A DNA stretch of 64,000 nucleotides from Fistularia commersonii (taxonomy: Eukaryota; Chordata; Actinopteri; Syngnathiformes; Fistulariidae). The position numbers and the translations under genes are program-made. The notes beneath the pieces are model-generated. The model had not been told where the DNA came from and did not search any database. It was given only the letters and a program-made list of their open reading frames with translations. The stretch spans positions 12,680,501-12,744,500 of the forward strand of contig JBBMNZ010000009.1 of assembly GCA_037954325.1 (NCBI GenBank), in the 5' to 3' direction. Shown here piece after piece: positions 49,793 to 60,796 of the stretch (positions within the stretch are counted from its first letter, which is position 1; each line of letters starts with the position of its first letter).

Positions 49793-50279
49793 CAGGGGTG
49801 TTAAACTCAAATACACAGTGGGCCAAATTTCAAAACTGGGACAAAGTCGCAGGCCAACATTGATATTTATTGAAAAAATCTTCCTCCCTCCAGATATATC
49901 AATGAACCTTTTCATATGGACCCAAACAAGTTTTGCTTAAAAACTAAATATGGAACAAGCATAGCTTATTACTATACAATATATAACTTAATATTGCACA
50001 CATGCAAAATCCTGTTTTTTGCCTAAGTAGCAGGGTGCCAGTAATAGCATAAGGTCGCTATGACTACCATACACAGAGGAGAGGGCGTTTATGTGTCCTG
50101 TTGTGATTTTCGTGCCAAAACACCAGCATAAAATTCTGGGATTTGTAGAATTTAACGGTACATGCACTGTAGACTAAACCAGCAGGCCAGCTCTAATGGT
50201 CTTTGGTATGGCTTTGCGGGCCAAATAGAATGACAGTGCGGGCCAAATTTGGCCCGCGGGCCAGAGTTTGACACCTATG
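49793..50279. mobile_element. Non-autonomous hAT element, copy 3
   Basis: The ends are CAGGGGTGTTAAACTC and GAGTTTGACACCTATG. The 8-base duplication TTTTACAG is perfect (49785-49792 and 50280-50287). The length, 487 bases, equals copy 1. The perfect duplication suggests it is the youngest of the three. Confidence 0.9.
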
Positions 50280-50287
50280 TTTTACAG

Positions 50288-52066
50288 GGACCTTTAAGGA
50301 AACAATCCACCTCATATGTAAATGGGAATCAGAAATGAATACTGAGTTAATCCTCTGAGTGGATGAGCTGAAGGGAGACCAGCCTTCCTCTGAGTTGTAG
50401 ATTCGCATGCTGAAAATTGAACATTGTAGTCGTCGCACATGAAATAATCATAATATTTCAACTTTAAAGTTAAGCAAAAATGCACAATGAAAAACTGTAA
50501 AAAAAACGTTCTGTTGATATCTGATCGAGAACACGCAAGACAAAGACGACCGCCGCGGTTTGAAAAAATAAAAAGTTGGAGAAAATCGTGTATGAGTAAT
50601 TTAATTTTCGGGGATTTTTATGCAAATATGTCAAAATTCACATGCACTTCAGCAACGAATCTGGATGAAGTTTGACTCAGGTTTCGATGTATTTTCCTGC
50701 TAAGTGGAAAAAAAAATGCAAATTATTGGCAGTGTATTGTCTCCAGACAGGGTCAGGGGGCTTGCAGTAGCTGAGACAGACCTCTTACTGGAAGGCGGTG
50801 AGTCACTTGTGTTTCTCTCCCCCTCATTCTACCCCCGGCCCCCTCATCTCACATATCAACTACTCCGTCTGTTAGCGGCTTCGGATCTTGCATGGGAGTG
50901 AACATGGAGAGGAAAAAAAAAAAGAACCGTATTTCGATTGAAAGATGAATATCGTCAAACAGGTACATTATTCTTCTTCACATTTGTAAAGTCCTCACCA
51001 AACAACGTCACGATAAAAGCCCCGTTACCCAGCTTGTTTATCACCCCTCCCCCGGTTTCTGGGTTCTCCCCCTTTTTTCCCGCAACAAAAATTATCTCAC
51101 CCGGCTGTCATTGTGTAACGCCACCTCCACTCTTAGTGCTGGCAGTGAATGACCTTATTTGTTTTGACAATGTCTCCCAAAACACACAGAAACCTCTCGA
51201 TGGTTAATGTTGAGTTTTTCTTGTTTCATGTGCAACATCAGGCCACAATAAAGAAAATTGGGCACAGGAAGAAAATGCAATTTAGAGTCAAATAGCTACG
51301 ATAAGTTGCCAGGAAAACTTCAGGGGGACTCAAGGATAGATTCTTTGCCCAAAGTGGTAGAATTTATGAGACGGTTCTCTGGAAGTCGACTCACAAAATT
51401 AATAGAGGTGTTTCCATTGTGATGGTAATACATTTGAAGTTTCAATTAAATCAAATTCAAATAAATTACATTACACTACACTACAGTCATTTAGCAGACG
51501 CTTTTATCCAAAGCGACTTACAAAAATTGCAATTCAATTACCGAAGATCCAAAGTACCGGTAGTCGTTGTTCAGAAGTCACCACTCTACCAAATAGCTAT
51601 CTCAAAACCAAAATTAAATTGAATGACACACTATGGCTATATTTAAGATGTCGCTGCACTGAAAGGGCAGTGTTCCTATTTACAAAGTTGGTTGGTCTAT
51701 CTACGTAACTTACAAAAACGGTGTTAAATGGAGGATTCTAACTAAAGCAGTGCGAGGGTGCTTCATGGATGAGTCATCTCCGACTGGAAACGCCAGTCCT
51801 TCTCCATCCATCTTGCAGCTGGATGCCTGCACCCAATAAGTAATTGTGCAGATGCTATTGGTGACAATTCCTCTCCACAAAATCTTATAGTGCTCTAAAA
51901 TGCCGCCTTAAAGGCCAAGAAAGTTGCACGTTATTGGCATTGATTCGAATCACAGTGACTTAAGGCTCCACCATGAGAGGTTCACCTAGAGAAGCTTTCT
52001 ACGATATCATAACACACCGTACTGTACTGTGTCTCCCTATATTGCATCGTGTTCCTCATCAAATAT
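50288..52066. other. Intergenic DNA with one short dispersed element
   Basis: At about 51458-51605 there is a copy of the 'AGCAGACGCTTTTATCCAAA' element (same family as in snx18 intron 1), preceded by TTACATTACACTACACTAC. The rest shows no supported feature. Confidence 0.6.
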
Positions 52067-52149
52067 GTCAGGATGGCCGAGCGGTCTAAGGCGCTGCGTT
52101 CAGGTCGCAGTCTCCCCTGGAGGCGTGGGTTCGAATCCCACTTCTGACA
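52067..52149 (+). tRNA. tRNA-Leu, anticodon CAG
   Basis: This is an 83-base class II tRNA. The acceptor stem pairs GTCAGGA with TTCTGAC (one G-T pair). The A box is TGGCCGAGCGGTCTAAGGCG, the anticodon loop TTCAGGT carries CAG, and there is a long variable arm. The B box is GGGTTCGAATCCCAC. A TTTT terminator follows at about 52161. No intron is present. It reads CUG codons. The intact cloverleaf and terminator argue for a functional gene. Confidence 0.95.
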
Positions 52150-52345
52150 AACAATCCACTTTTGAGAGCGGTACGATCGCCTTTGGAAGCGAGCATTTCT
52201 GATTTGATTCTCGAACAAGACACCGAAACCCTGGCGCTGATCGACGGCAGCCTACTGCTCATGGTTTATCCGTGATACGTTAATTGCAGACAAGGAATTT
52301 CCCCATGGGGATTAATAAAGGAAGAATTATTATTATTGAACACCG
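52150..52345 (+). repeat. SINE-like body and tail next to the tRNA gene
   Basis: The segment GGAAGCGAGCATTTCTGATT followed by TGATTCTCGAACAAGACACC carries a B-box-like motif and the usual SINE body. It ends in CAAGGAATTTCCCCATGGGG ATTAATAAAGGAAG plus a short (ATT)n tail. It seems to be an independent insertion directly downstream of the tRNA gene. Confidence 0.6.
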
Positions 52346-54355
52346 GCAGGATGAGTGGTATAGATGATGAATGAATGAATGAATGTTTCCCAGAAAAAAT
52401 AACAGGTTCTGATAAAAATCAACAAAATTGAAGGCCCAGAAGTAATTCAAGATGCCTACAGAATTATTTCTTTTCTTTTTTTTTGACAATCCGATGTTGT
52501 CCGATGAGAGAATTAATTCCCACTTCTGGTGATAAGAGCGAAAAAAAAAAAAAAGAAAAGAAAGAAAGTTCCCTGTACCCGGTTTCAATCCAGGGCTCAT
52601 ATTGGCCTGCCGAAGTGTTGTTGAGCAACACACTGATGGGATCAATAAACAACTGAAAATAATAACCAGAAATAAATGAATGAAGTATAGAAATAGACTG
52701 AATGAGATTCAGGCCAATATTTTTGGAGAGAACGGCGTGGAATCTTTGAATTACATTATCCTCCAGTGGAGAATGATGTGAATGACATTTGCACCCTTTA
52801 TTTTATTTTCCATTTTTCCAGGAATTCTTCCAACTCAGTTCCCTGGCAGCCACTCAGTAAGAGAGTTAAAACCCACGGGGTGAAGTATCGCCGTAAGGAA
52901 ATGTAAATGCATGATAGTGAGCATATAATCAACAGTCAGCTGAGCGCAACCAGAAACTGTGTGGCTCGATGCCGGGTGTAGGAGTCGTATTATTGAAATG
53001 AGGAAAAACATGTAGTCTGTAGACTCTGATATAAACTATTCCGGTCTCTGCAAAGATGTGTCATCGTGTAAGATTTCTCCATTATCAAAAAAAAAAAAAA
53101 AAAAAAAATGAGTGCCTCCCACAACTTCAGGGCACGACCAAACTATAAATCCAACACACCATTTATATAATTGGTATATATATAAATGTTTATGTAAGGA
53201 AAAGAACAGAGCTGAGGTGCATTGGAGTGCTGTAGTGGTATCGGAGGGGGATGGTAATGAAATACACACATTTTGCCTTAATTATAACATTTCAGGGCAA
53301 ATTAGACACTTTTAGAGAGAAGTGGAATATATATTTAGTTTCCACACCAAATATTGAGAACAGTAGATTAGAGGTGGTGTTTTAGAGAGGAAATATTTAT
53401 ACGTTTGGCTCCTGCAAAGCCTGGTTTTGATCTACCAGTGTCAGGTCCATGCACGAGTTTGAGATTGCATAGAAGAACAACCGCTCAAACACCTTGGGCA
53501 GGAAAAACCCCCGTGGACGTCAAAGTGTTTGGGTGGCTCATTATGTTGAAGGGAATATGACCGTTGAATTTGTGGAGGTCGTCATGGCGCTGCACGGTGG
53601 TGTGTCTCTACGCCTAAACATTTAGTTTGTATTGTCCGTCGTTATTTTTTTTTTGTAAAAATCCAATGCTTCACAACTGCAGCATTTTTGATCATGCTAG
53701 TCAACCTCGTCAGTAGGAGGTTTCGTGACTATATCACACCATCTCCAGGCGTGATAATGTTTCCTGTCTGTTTCCATATTTGTTTTGTGTCTTTGCTCTT
53801 GAGCCTTCCTCAATCAGCTCTTTATTTCGAACGCTCCGGAAACAGGACAGCGGCCCAATCCCCATTCAACTGGTTGCCAACTCTGGTTTGGCCGATCAAA
53901 ATCCCAGAGGATCCCTTGGGGCCGCTGCAACGTCAATGGACGGAATGGGAATCATCATTTTCTGTTTTCCATTAGTTTTGTGATGAATATGGCTACATTG
54001 TACTGAACACAGCTGCATGAACTTATCTATTTATTCACCTGCCAAGTGAATATCTTGAGTTCTATTTTATTATTCTTGTGATTTTATGTGATTTTAACAC
54101 TATCTCCTTTCATCCTTTTAATGTTGCATACAGTTATTTGAATTACAAAATGTTCCTTTTAGACCAAAACATAAAGAGAACTACAGTTGCTTTTATATTT
54201 GCGAAACATAAAACACATCAAACAAGGAAGAATCTGATCTGTGTGTCATAATAATTCACATGTGTGTGTCTTTACTTCATAAAGGACTTAAACTTTAAAA
54301 AAGTTTGTATTCTTAGTAACATAGATAAACAAATAGGGAGACACACACGGACAAA
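52346..54355. other. Intergenic DNA upstream of rasgef1b
   Basis: Poly-T/poly-A runs occur near 52480, 52540 and 53090. A stretch at about 53820-53945 is richer in GC than its surroundings but has no frame or motif that I can identify. No gene is supported. Confidence 0.5.
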
Positions 54356-54560
54356 AATAGCAGGAATGGCTTCTGTTGTCGCGAAAACGAAGGGGGGACG
54401 AGCCAGCCAATCACAGTCTTCCAGATTTCGATTTTTCAGGTCCCCCCAACGCGATTGGCTCACAGAGCCCGCCCGCGATCGTTCATTGGTCAATTTTCCC
54501 GGCTCGAGGGTGGTGATTTGAATACGCCTTTACGCTTCATAACACAGCGCGGCTCCTTCA
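54356..54560 (+). promoter_or_regulatory. rasgef1b: CCAAT-rich promoter of rasgef1b
   Basis: Three CCAAT-type boxes lie within 85 bases: CCAAT at 54407-54411, ATTGG at 54454-54458 and ATTGG at 54485-54489. A GC box (GCCCGCCCGC) is at about 54468-54477. CpG density rises sharply against the flanks. No TATA box is clear. Initiation probably falls around 54540-54580, just ahead of the GC-rich leader. The link to rasgef1b is by position and by the splice donor that follows. Confidence 0.6.
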
Positions 54561-54811
54561 TTTCTGTAGTGTGGAGAGAAGAAGCGCCCGGCGACACCGA
54601 GAGACGCACGGAAACGCGGTTGGAACAGCTATAATATGCGATTTTACCTTCGTTTGGGAAGAGTCTCGGTCAGAGGAGTCCCCCGCGAACGTCAAAACCA
54701 GTCCAAAGTGCGCGTATTTTGACAAGTTCCTCTTTCTTCTTTCCACTTCGCCGTTTCCGCCTTCGAGTGAGAGGCATTGTGTTGAGACCCCGAGCCGAAG
54801 CACCTCCGGAG
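54561..54811 (+). other. rasgef1b: Probable non-coding first exon of rasgef1b
   Basis: This GC-rich leader ends at a strong splice donor, CCTCCGGAG/GTACGTGG (boundary at 54811). The next acceptor on this strand that opens a recognised gene is at 60790, where the coding exon begins only six bases before the start codon. A separate upstream leader exon is therefore required, and this is the best candidate. The 5' boundary is approximate. Confidence 0.55.
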
Positions 54812-57800
54812 GTACGTGGTTAAACTTCTCTTTAACTCCAGCCAAACTGATTTGCACCCAACCCCCTCGTCTTCACCAACATTTGTTGTTGTTTTTGTAA
54901 CCCCCTCCACTACCCCACCACCAACCGAGGAGTTAGTGATGAGGTACAAACAAACACCTGCGACGAGGCTGGTCGCGCAGCGTGGTGCGTTCACGGCCAG
55001 CGTTCAGCTCAGAACCGTGTTATGACTCAGTCACAAGCGCCTGGTGCGGAGCAGACGTGAGGTTTTTGTTACATAAATCAACAGATTGGACATTCTGTCG
55101 GGAGAAGGGGAAAACAGGGTGAGAAAACATGTCCATTAGACCAAAAAATAGATAAAATTAAGAAACCTTTATATCCGTCTTCATCTATTAATGGGAGCTC
55201 TCTTGGCTCAATAACTGGTTCAGGTCATTTTACAATAACACATGGTGGAGTATTGTTTATTTTTGTGACTTCACCTCGTCTAAAAGTAAATCTGGATGGA
55301 TCTGGATTTCACCTTGCACATTCACATTTTGAAATGAAGTGTGTCTTGTGTGTGTGTGTGTGCGTGAGAGAGGGAATCCCGGGGAGTATACTAAAGAGAT
55401 AATGTGTGTTTATCCTTTCTGAGTGTAGGTTAATACTGTACTAGCCTAATAAGCCTGAAGGATCCGTGAGTGCTTTTGGGTGCATGCTGTATGTGTGTGT
55501 GTCGCCCATACCAAAGGTAAAATGTGTGTTAATAGAGTGTGTGAAAACACTCTGTGTAAACGAAGATTAGATCGATAGGTTAGAGGTTTAGTTTGGAGGA
55601 AGTGGTCTGCTTCAGCTGCACTTTGAGCCATGACGAGGACACCCGTACCCTGGCTTGCGTTTCCATCCGGTGTCGAGAGAAGCAGGGTGTAAGATGTAGG
55701 ACTATCTTGTGAGTAAAGTGCAAATGAGAAGAAGGACAGACAGAACCTGCCGGATATCGATCTCTAGCAAAAGCATTGATATTGTCACGTGTTTGCCAAT
55801 ATCAAAACCTGGAAGATCAATATTTCACATGCAAGTGATCTGATTCCTTTGCTGTGCTTTTATTCCCATCTCACACCTTCCTGATCACTATTATTGTTCA
55901 TATATCAAGTCTAAAGGTTGTGAAGTCAATGGCTGGACACCCAATCGCATTCAGACCTTAATCAGGCTCAGCAACAAAAAAAAAAAAAACGCCCTTACAG
56001 CGTTTTAATGTTGTTGTTTTTGTCCACACGATGTAACTTACATCCCTGTTGACTTTGGTACCGGGGTCAACTTTGGACTTGAACATCACCTTGACTTGTG
56101 TTAAGCACTAAAAAACCAAAACAACTCTTTAATGATTCAGTCATAAATAATGATAAATAATAACTTAAGTATAAATCACTCCAATCTGCGGAGTTTGGAG
56201 CTTTGTAAAAATCAAGGTTTAGCAAAATGAACACAGCATGGATCCTAACCTCAATTACTGGGAACTACTTATTTCGACTAGCGTGCCTTTACTGCTCGCA
56301 GCATACGCGTTGCGGCTTATCAGTGTCAAAGTACGGGGGACACAAGATAGGACACGGATAGCGTTTCGTTACTTCAGCTGAACTCTGCTATTCCCCTTGC
56401 GTCAACGTCACCCGGTGTTGTCCCTGGTTTTACCCTTGTGCTGGTTCAAAAGGTTAGAGGTCTAATGACTGTCTGAGTCCAATGATTGAGATCTTGCATG
56501 GCATCGTAGATGTGACTAATGGTTCCCGCGGGATCGTGCCAAAGCGGGGCATCGTCCAGCATTGGTGGTGAGCCAAGTGTCTGATAGCTGCTGAGTGTGT
56601 CTGATCAGCTGTGATCCTTATGAGTGGGTCTGTGATTGTTAATGCCATGGCAGGTTGGATAATACAGCTATTTTTGTCAACACACCTGCTCTCCATCTGT
56701 TGGAATCTCTCGACGTCACTTCCCTTTTAGAATTTTCGCAAGTGATCTATTCTTTTTCTCCTTTCAGCTGCTCCCCTTCAGGGCTCACCACAGTGAAACA
56801 CCGGACTCCATCTAACCCTCTTCTCTGCATCCTTGTCTCTCACACCAACTAACTTCATGGTCTCTTTCCCTCCATCCATAATCTCTTCTTTGGTCGTCCT
56901 CCAAGCCTCCTGTCTGGCAGTTGCAGACTAATCAACCTTCTACACAAATATTCACTATCCCTCCTTAGCCCAAACTGCCTCAGCCTGATTTAATCTCCAA
57001 AACATCTAACTCGCTGTCCGTCTGATGGACTCATTCGTCATTCTATCCATTCTCCTCGCTCCCAAAGAGAACCTCAACATCTTCATTTCAGACATCTCGA
57101 GCGCTGCGTCCCGTCTTTTCCTCAGTGCCACTGTCTCTAAACCAGACATCTTTGATCTCTCCACCGTCTTGTACACCTTTTTTTCCACTCTTGCTGATAC
57201 TATTTTATTACACATCACACCTGACACTTTTCTCTGCTTTTTCCAACCTGCCTGCACATGTTGTTGAAAGCCTTCCCACACTCTCCATTACTCTGGACTG
57301 TTGACCCTATGTATTTAAAATCCTCCATCTTCTTTATCTCTACTCCCTGCAGAGGGAGTGGCAATGTTCCTCTCGGGTCCCTCTAATTTACACACATTCT
57401 CGGCTAACCTTCATTCCAGGGCGTACTTCCACCTCGAGATTTTCCTGCACCTGTCCCCTGCTCTCACTGCAGATAACAATGTTATCTGCATCATAATCCA
57501 TGGCGATTCCTGTCTATCCTCATCTGCCAGCCTTTTAATTGCCATTGTGAAAAAAGGAGGACTTAGGGCTGATCCCGGATGTAGTCCTACCTCCACCTTG
57601 AACTTCGCTGTCACACCCACAGCACACCTTACCACTGTTTCACAACCCCGATATATGTCCTGCATACTTCTCTGCCACTCCAGACTTCCTCAAACAGTAC
57701 TGTAGTCCCTCTCTTAGCAAATCCCTCTCTGAAGTAGGCCACTCTTCCTTGGCATGACACTTAATGCTACTCACAAATGCTCATTTCTGCCCTCAGTCTA

Positions 57801-60052
57801 GCTTCCACTACTCCTTCCAGTTACTTCATTCAACTTTATTCCTCTATAGTTACTCTGCAATTCTCCTTTGTTCCTAAAAATCAGCACCAGCACACTCCAT
57901 TTCTCAGGCACCCTCTCATTCTCTAAAGATGCCGTTGAACAGTCTACCCAAGGAGTCTACTGACACCTCTTAGACACTTCCACTCCTCCACAGGTAGATC
58001 ACAAGGACCAACTGCTCTTCCACTTACCTTCTCACTTTTACCTTTACTAATCTCTGGTACTTTGTGGTCCACAATGGTCACCTCTTCTACCCTTTGTTCT
58101 CTCTCATTTTCCTCACTCATCAGCTCTTAAAACCATTCTTTCCACCTTTCCATCATACCTCTGGCACCTGTTAATACATTTCCATCTCTACCCCGTAACC
58201 ACATCCTTCCCATGTCTATTCCTATCTCCATCTCTCTGATTTGCCTCCTTTCTGTTCAACCTAGCATACAGGTTGTTGTATGTCCTTTGTTTTTCAATTG
58301 CCACCTGTACCTTTACCATCTCCCTGTACTTCTCTCTGCTGCCCTCAGTCCTTCTCACACTACATTGCAGTCCCTGATGTAGTTCACTTGTGTACTCCCT
58401 ACTTTCAGTCCTTAACATTAGGCTTTCCTCTTCTCTCTTCTCCTTCTTTGACCCATAGTTGCCTACCGCATATTTAGTCTGCCAATGGTTTTATGTCAGA
58501 TGCCCTTCTCTGACACAGCCCTCAGCACTCATCCAGGGATGGGGTGGCTCAAAGAGAACTGTGGCTTGTGCCCCCTTGGGGCTGCATTTTGCAAGTGCTC
58601 TTATTTATAAATAACAATAAGCTGCCTAAAATGTTGTTTTCAGTGTTGTCAATAGGGTTTGTGGAAATACCCACAGAATTCATGAAACTACCAAAACAAG
58701 TTCTTTTGAATGACGATGATTTAGATGTATTATGATGTGATATTTGCCTAAACGTCTGTGGAGGTTCTCAGTCATCCAGCTCATGGTGAATACTTGTCAA
58801 AATCTTCTTCTCATGGCTACTGGACTCTAGTTCTGAACTTCAGAAATGACGAAGCCTCTCGAATGAGGGGTGAAACGTCTTCAAGAAAAAAAATTCAAGT
58901 CCAGTTGCCACAACAAGAAGATTTCGACAAGAATGTTTGCCCCATTCTCTTCCGAAGAGACAGTTCAAAGGAAATCTCCGACCCTTATGACTCAATACAC
59001 TAGAGTTTGTAAGTGCTATATTACAAAACCATACAAACGGAACTAAATTGCTACAATGACTTGTTTTTTTCTTATACCACATCAAATGGTCGATAACAGT
59101 CCGATTTTTTCGAGGTTACAAACAGGGAATGTAAACAACTCCTTCAGCACTAAATTATGCCCCCAGTGTCATCAGCAAGTTGCTCCACAGAGTCCAACCT
59201 ATAATTTCACAGTAACATTTTAGGAGCCACAACTATCTGAAGGATCAACTTTTCAGGAATCCACTGCGAAAAAGCCGAAGCTGGTTTAAAAGTTTAGGTG
59301 TTTTTTCTTCTCTAATCCTGATGGAGTTACCCTTCTGTGCAAGCATTGGCTCGGTGTATTTAAAAGCAGAAGCTTGATTTGATGGTCAATAGTTACATTA
59401 CATTACATTACATTACATTACATTTGGCAGATGCTTTTATCCAAAGCGACTTACAATAGAGGACATAAGGACTGCAAATAACACTTGCAAATACAAGATG
59501 CACAGGAAATATACAGAACAGTAAGCTTGGGTTAGTGAGTTTTTTTTTTTGTTTTGTTTTGTTTTTGACACAGAAGTACACAAAAGTACACGCACACACA
59601 CTGCATAGCCTAACTTGGTGCCTAACCTGATCTGGGGCATCAGCACAGTAAAAAGTCCTGAAAGAGAAAAGTTTTTACCTGGGTTGGTTTGTATATTGTC
59701 ACTGGAGGAAGACAGGACACAAATCTTTTTTTAACCTGAGATAGGATAAGGACTGCAAGGGAAAAGTTCATAAGGGTGACACCGAACTGGCTTATGCTGG
59801 CAGGTTTCCAGCCACCATGGTGTGAGTGTGTTTGCGTGTGACTCACTTGTTTATATATTATGTGTGTGTTACTTGATTGTTCTCGTGTAGGGCTAGGCGC
59901 CATTGTGCACAAGGGAATGTGTGCAGTGTGTGCTCAGGCAGACACTCCACTTGGCACAGGCGTAGACAGACAAAGGCCCGCTAGAGTCCTGCAGGGTTTT
60001 CATTTTCAACACTGCGTTGCGTGCCTACATTAGCCAGAATGAGATAATGTAA

Positions 60053-60087
<35 letters not shown>

Positions 60088-60790
60088 CCTGGCTTGATTT
60101 ATGCTGGCATATGGCTCAGAGACAGACAACAGTAGCGGGGGAAAAGGCGGCTTCGGAGTTAAAGCATGACCGAGCTGTGATCTGGGATTGGCTTACCAAT
60201 GATCCAATTATCTCCACCATTAAGCTAAAAATGTCATTACCGGACTGTTCAAACGACACATCTGTCTGCTTGTGTTTTTCGTTTCTCATGATCCAACGCT
60301 GTAAAACAAGTGCAAACACACAATAAAGTAAGTCACCGGTCTTGAAAATGAAAAAAAGGGTATCTTTAAGTAGTTCAAAGACAAAGCAGAGAGCGGCGTT
60401 CGAAAGATGTGGCTGAGTGTTATTACTTTCAACACACTTTTAAGTCTGAGCTTTGAGTGATCAGGTTCCAGCGACAGATATTAAATAACATTGCTCAAAG
60501 ATCAACCGCATTCTCAGAAAGCAAAGGGATCGGTGTGAACAAAAGCATTATAGCACCGATAAACCAGTGGTTGTTATGATGACAGCACAGCAACAACATT
60601 TTTTTAGTATGTTGATAAAACATGCTGATTTTTTTTTTTATTTGTGATCTTTAGTTCGCACATGGGATATCATTAAAAAAAAAAAACTTTTGTATTGAAG
60701 AATGAAACTACTGTTTGTGCAATTGTTTTTACAATGATAATTTACTGAGAACAAAATAATAAATTCTCGCTTATTCTTCTCTTTATGCAG
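54812..60790 (+). other. rasgef1b intron 1 (6 kb)
   Basis: The intron contains a 1.8 kb RTE-like LINE remnant on the minus strand (56742-58540). A common fish dispersed repeat lies at about 58750-58935 (GAGGGGTGAAACGTCTTCAA), a copy of the 'GGCAGATGCTTTTATCCAAA' element at about 59395-59460, and (TG)n at about 60052-60084. It ends with the acceptor CTTTATGCAG. Stretches 54900-56740 and 59470-60050 show nothing else. Confidence 0.65.
56742..58540 (-). mobile_element. RTE-like LINE, degenerate reverse-transcriptase remnant
   Basis: On the minus strand the reading is broken into short frames. One (about 58418-58188) reads VAIEKQRTYNNLYARLNRKE and EANQRDGDRNRHGKDV, the 'ELY+RL+TKEGE...LAR.RDR...D' motif that precedes or opens the RT domain in fish RTE-type elements. 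The opposite end (CTCCTTTCAGCTGCTCCCCT, TCAGGGCTCACCACAG) is the 3' terminus. Many stops and frameshifts show that it is dead. Related fragments lie at 14583-14830 and 18778-18910. Confidence 0.75.
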
Positions 60791-60796
60791 GTCAGC

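Noticed and set aside
53820..53945. GC-richer block with a short open frame as an exon
   Set aside because: No family similarity and no paired splice sites could be shown.
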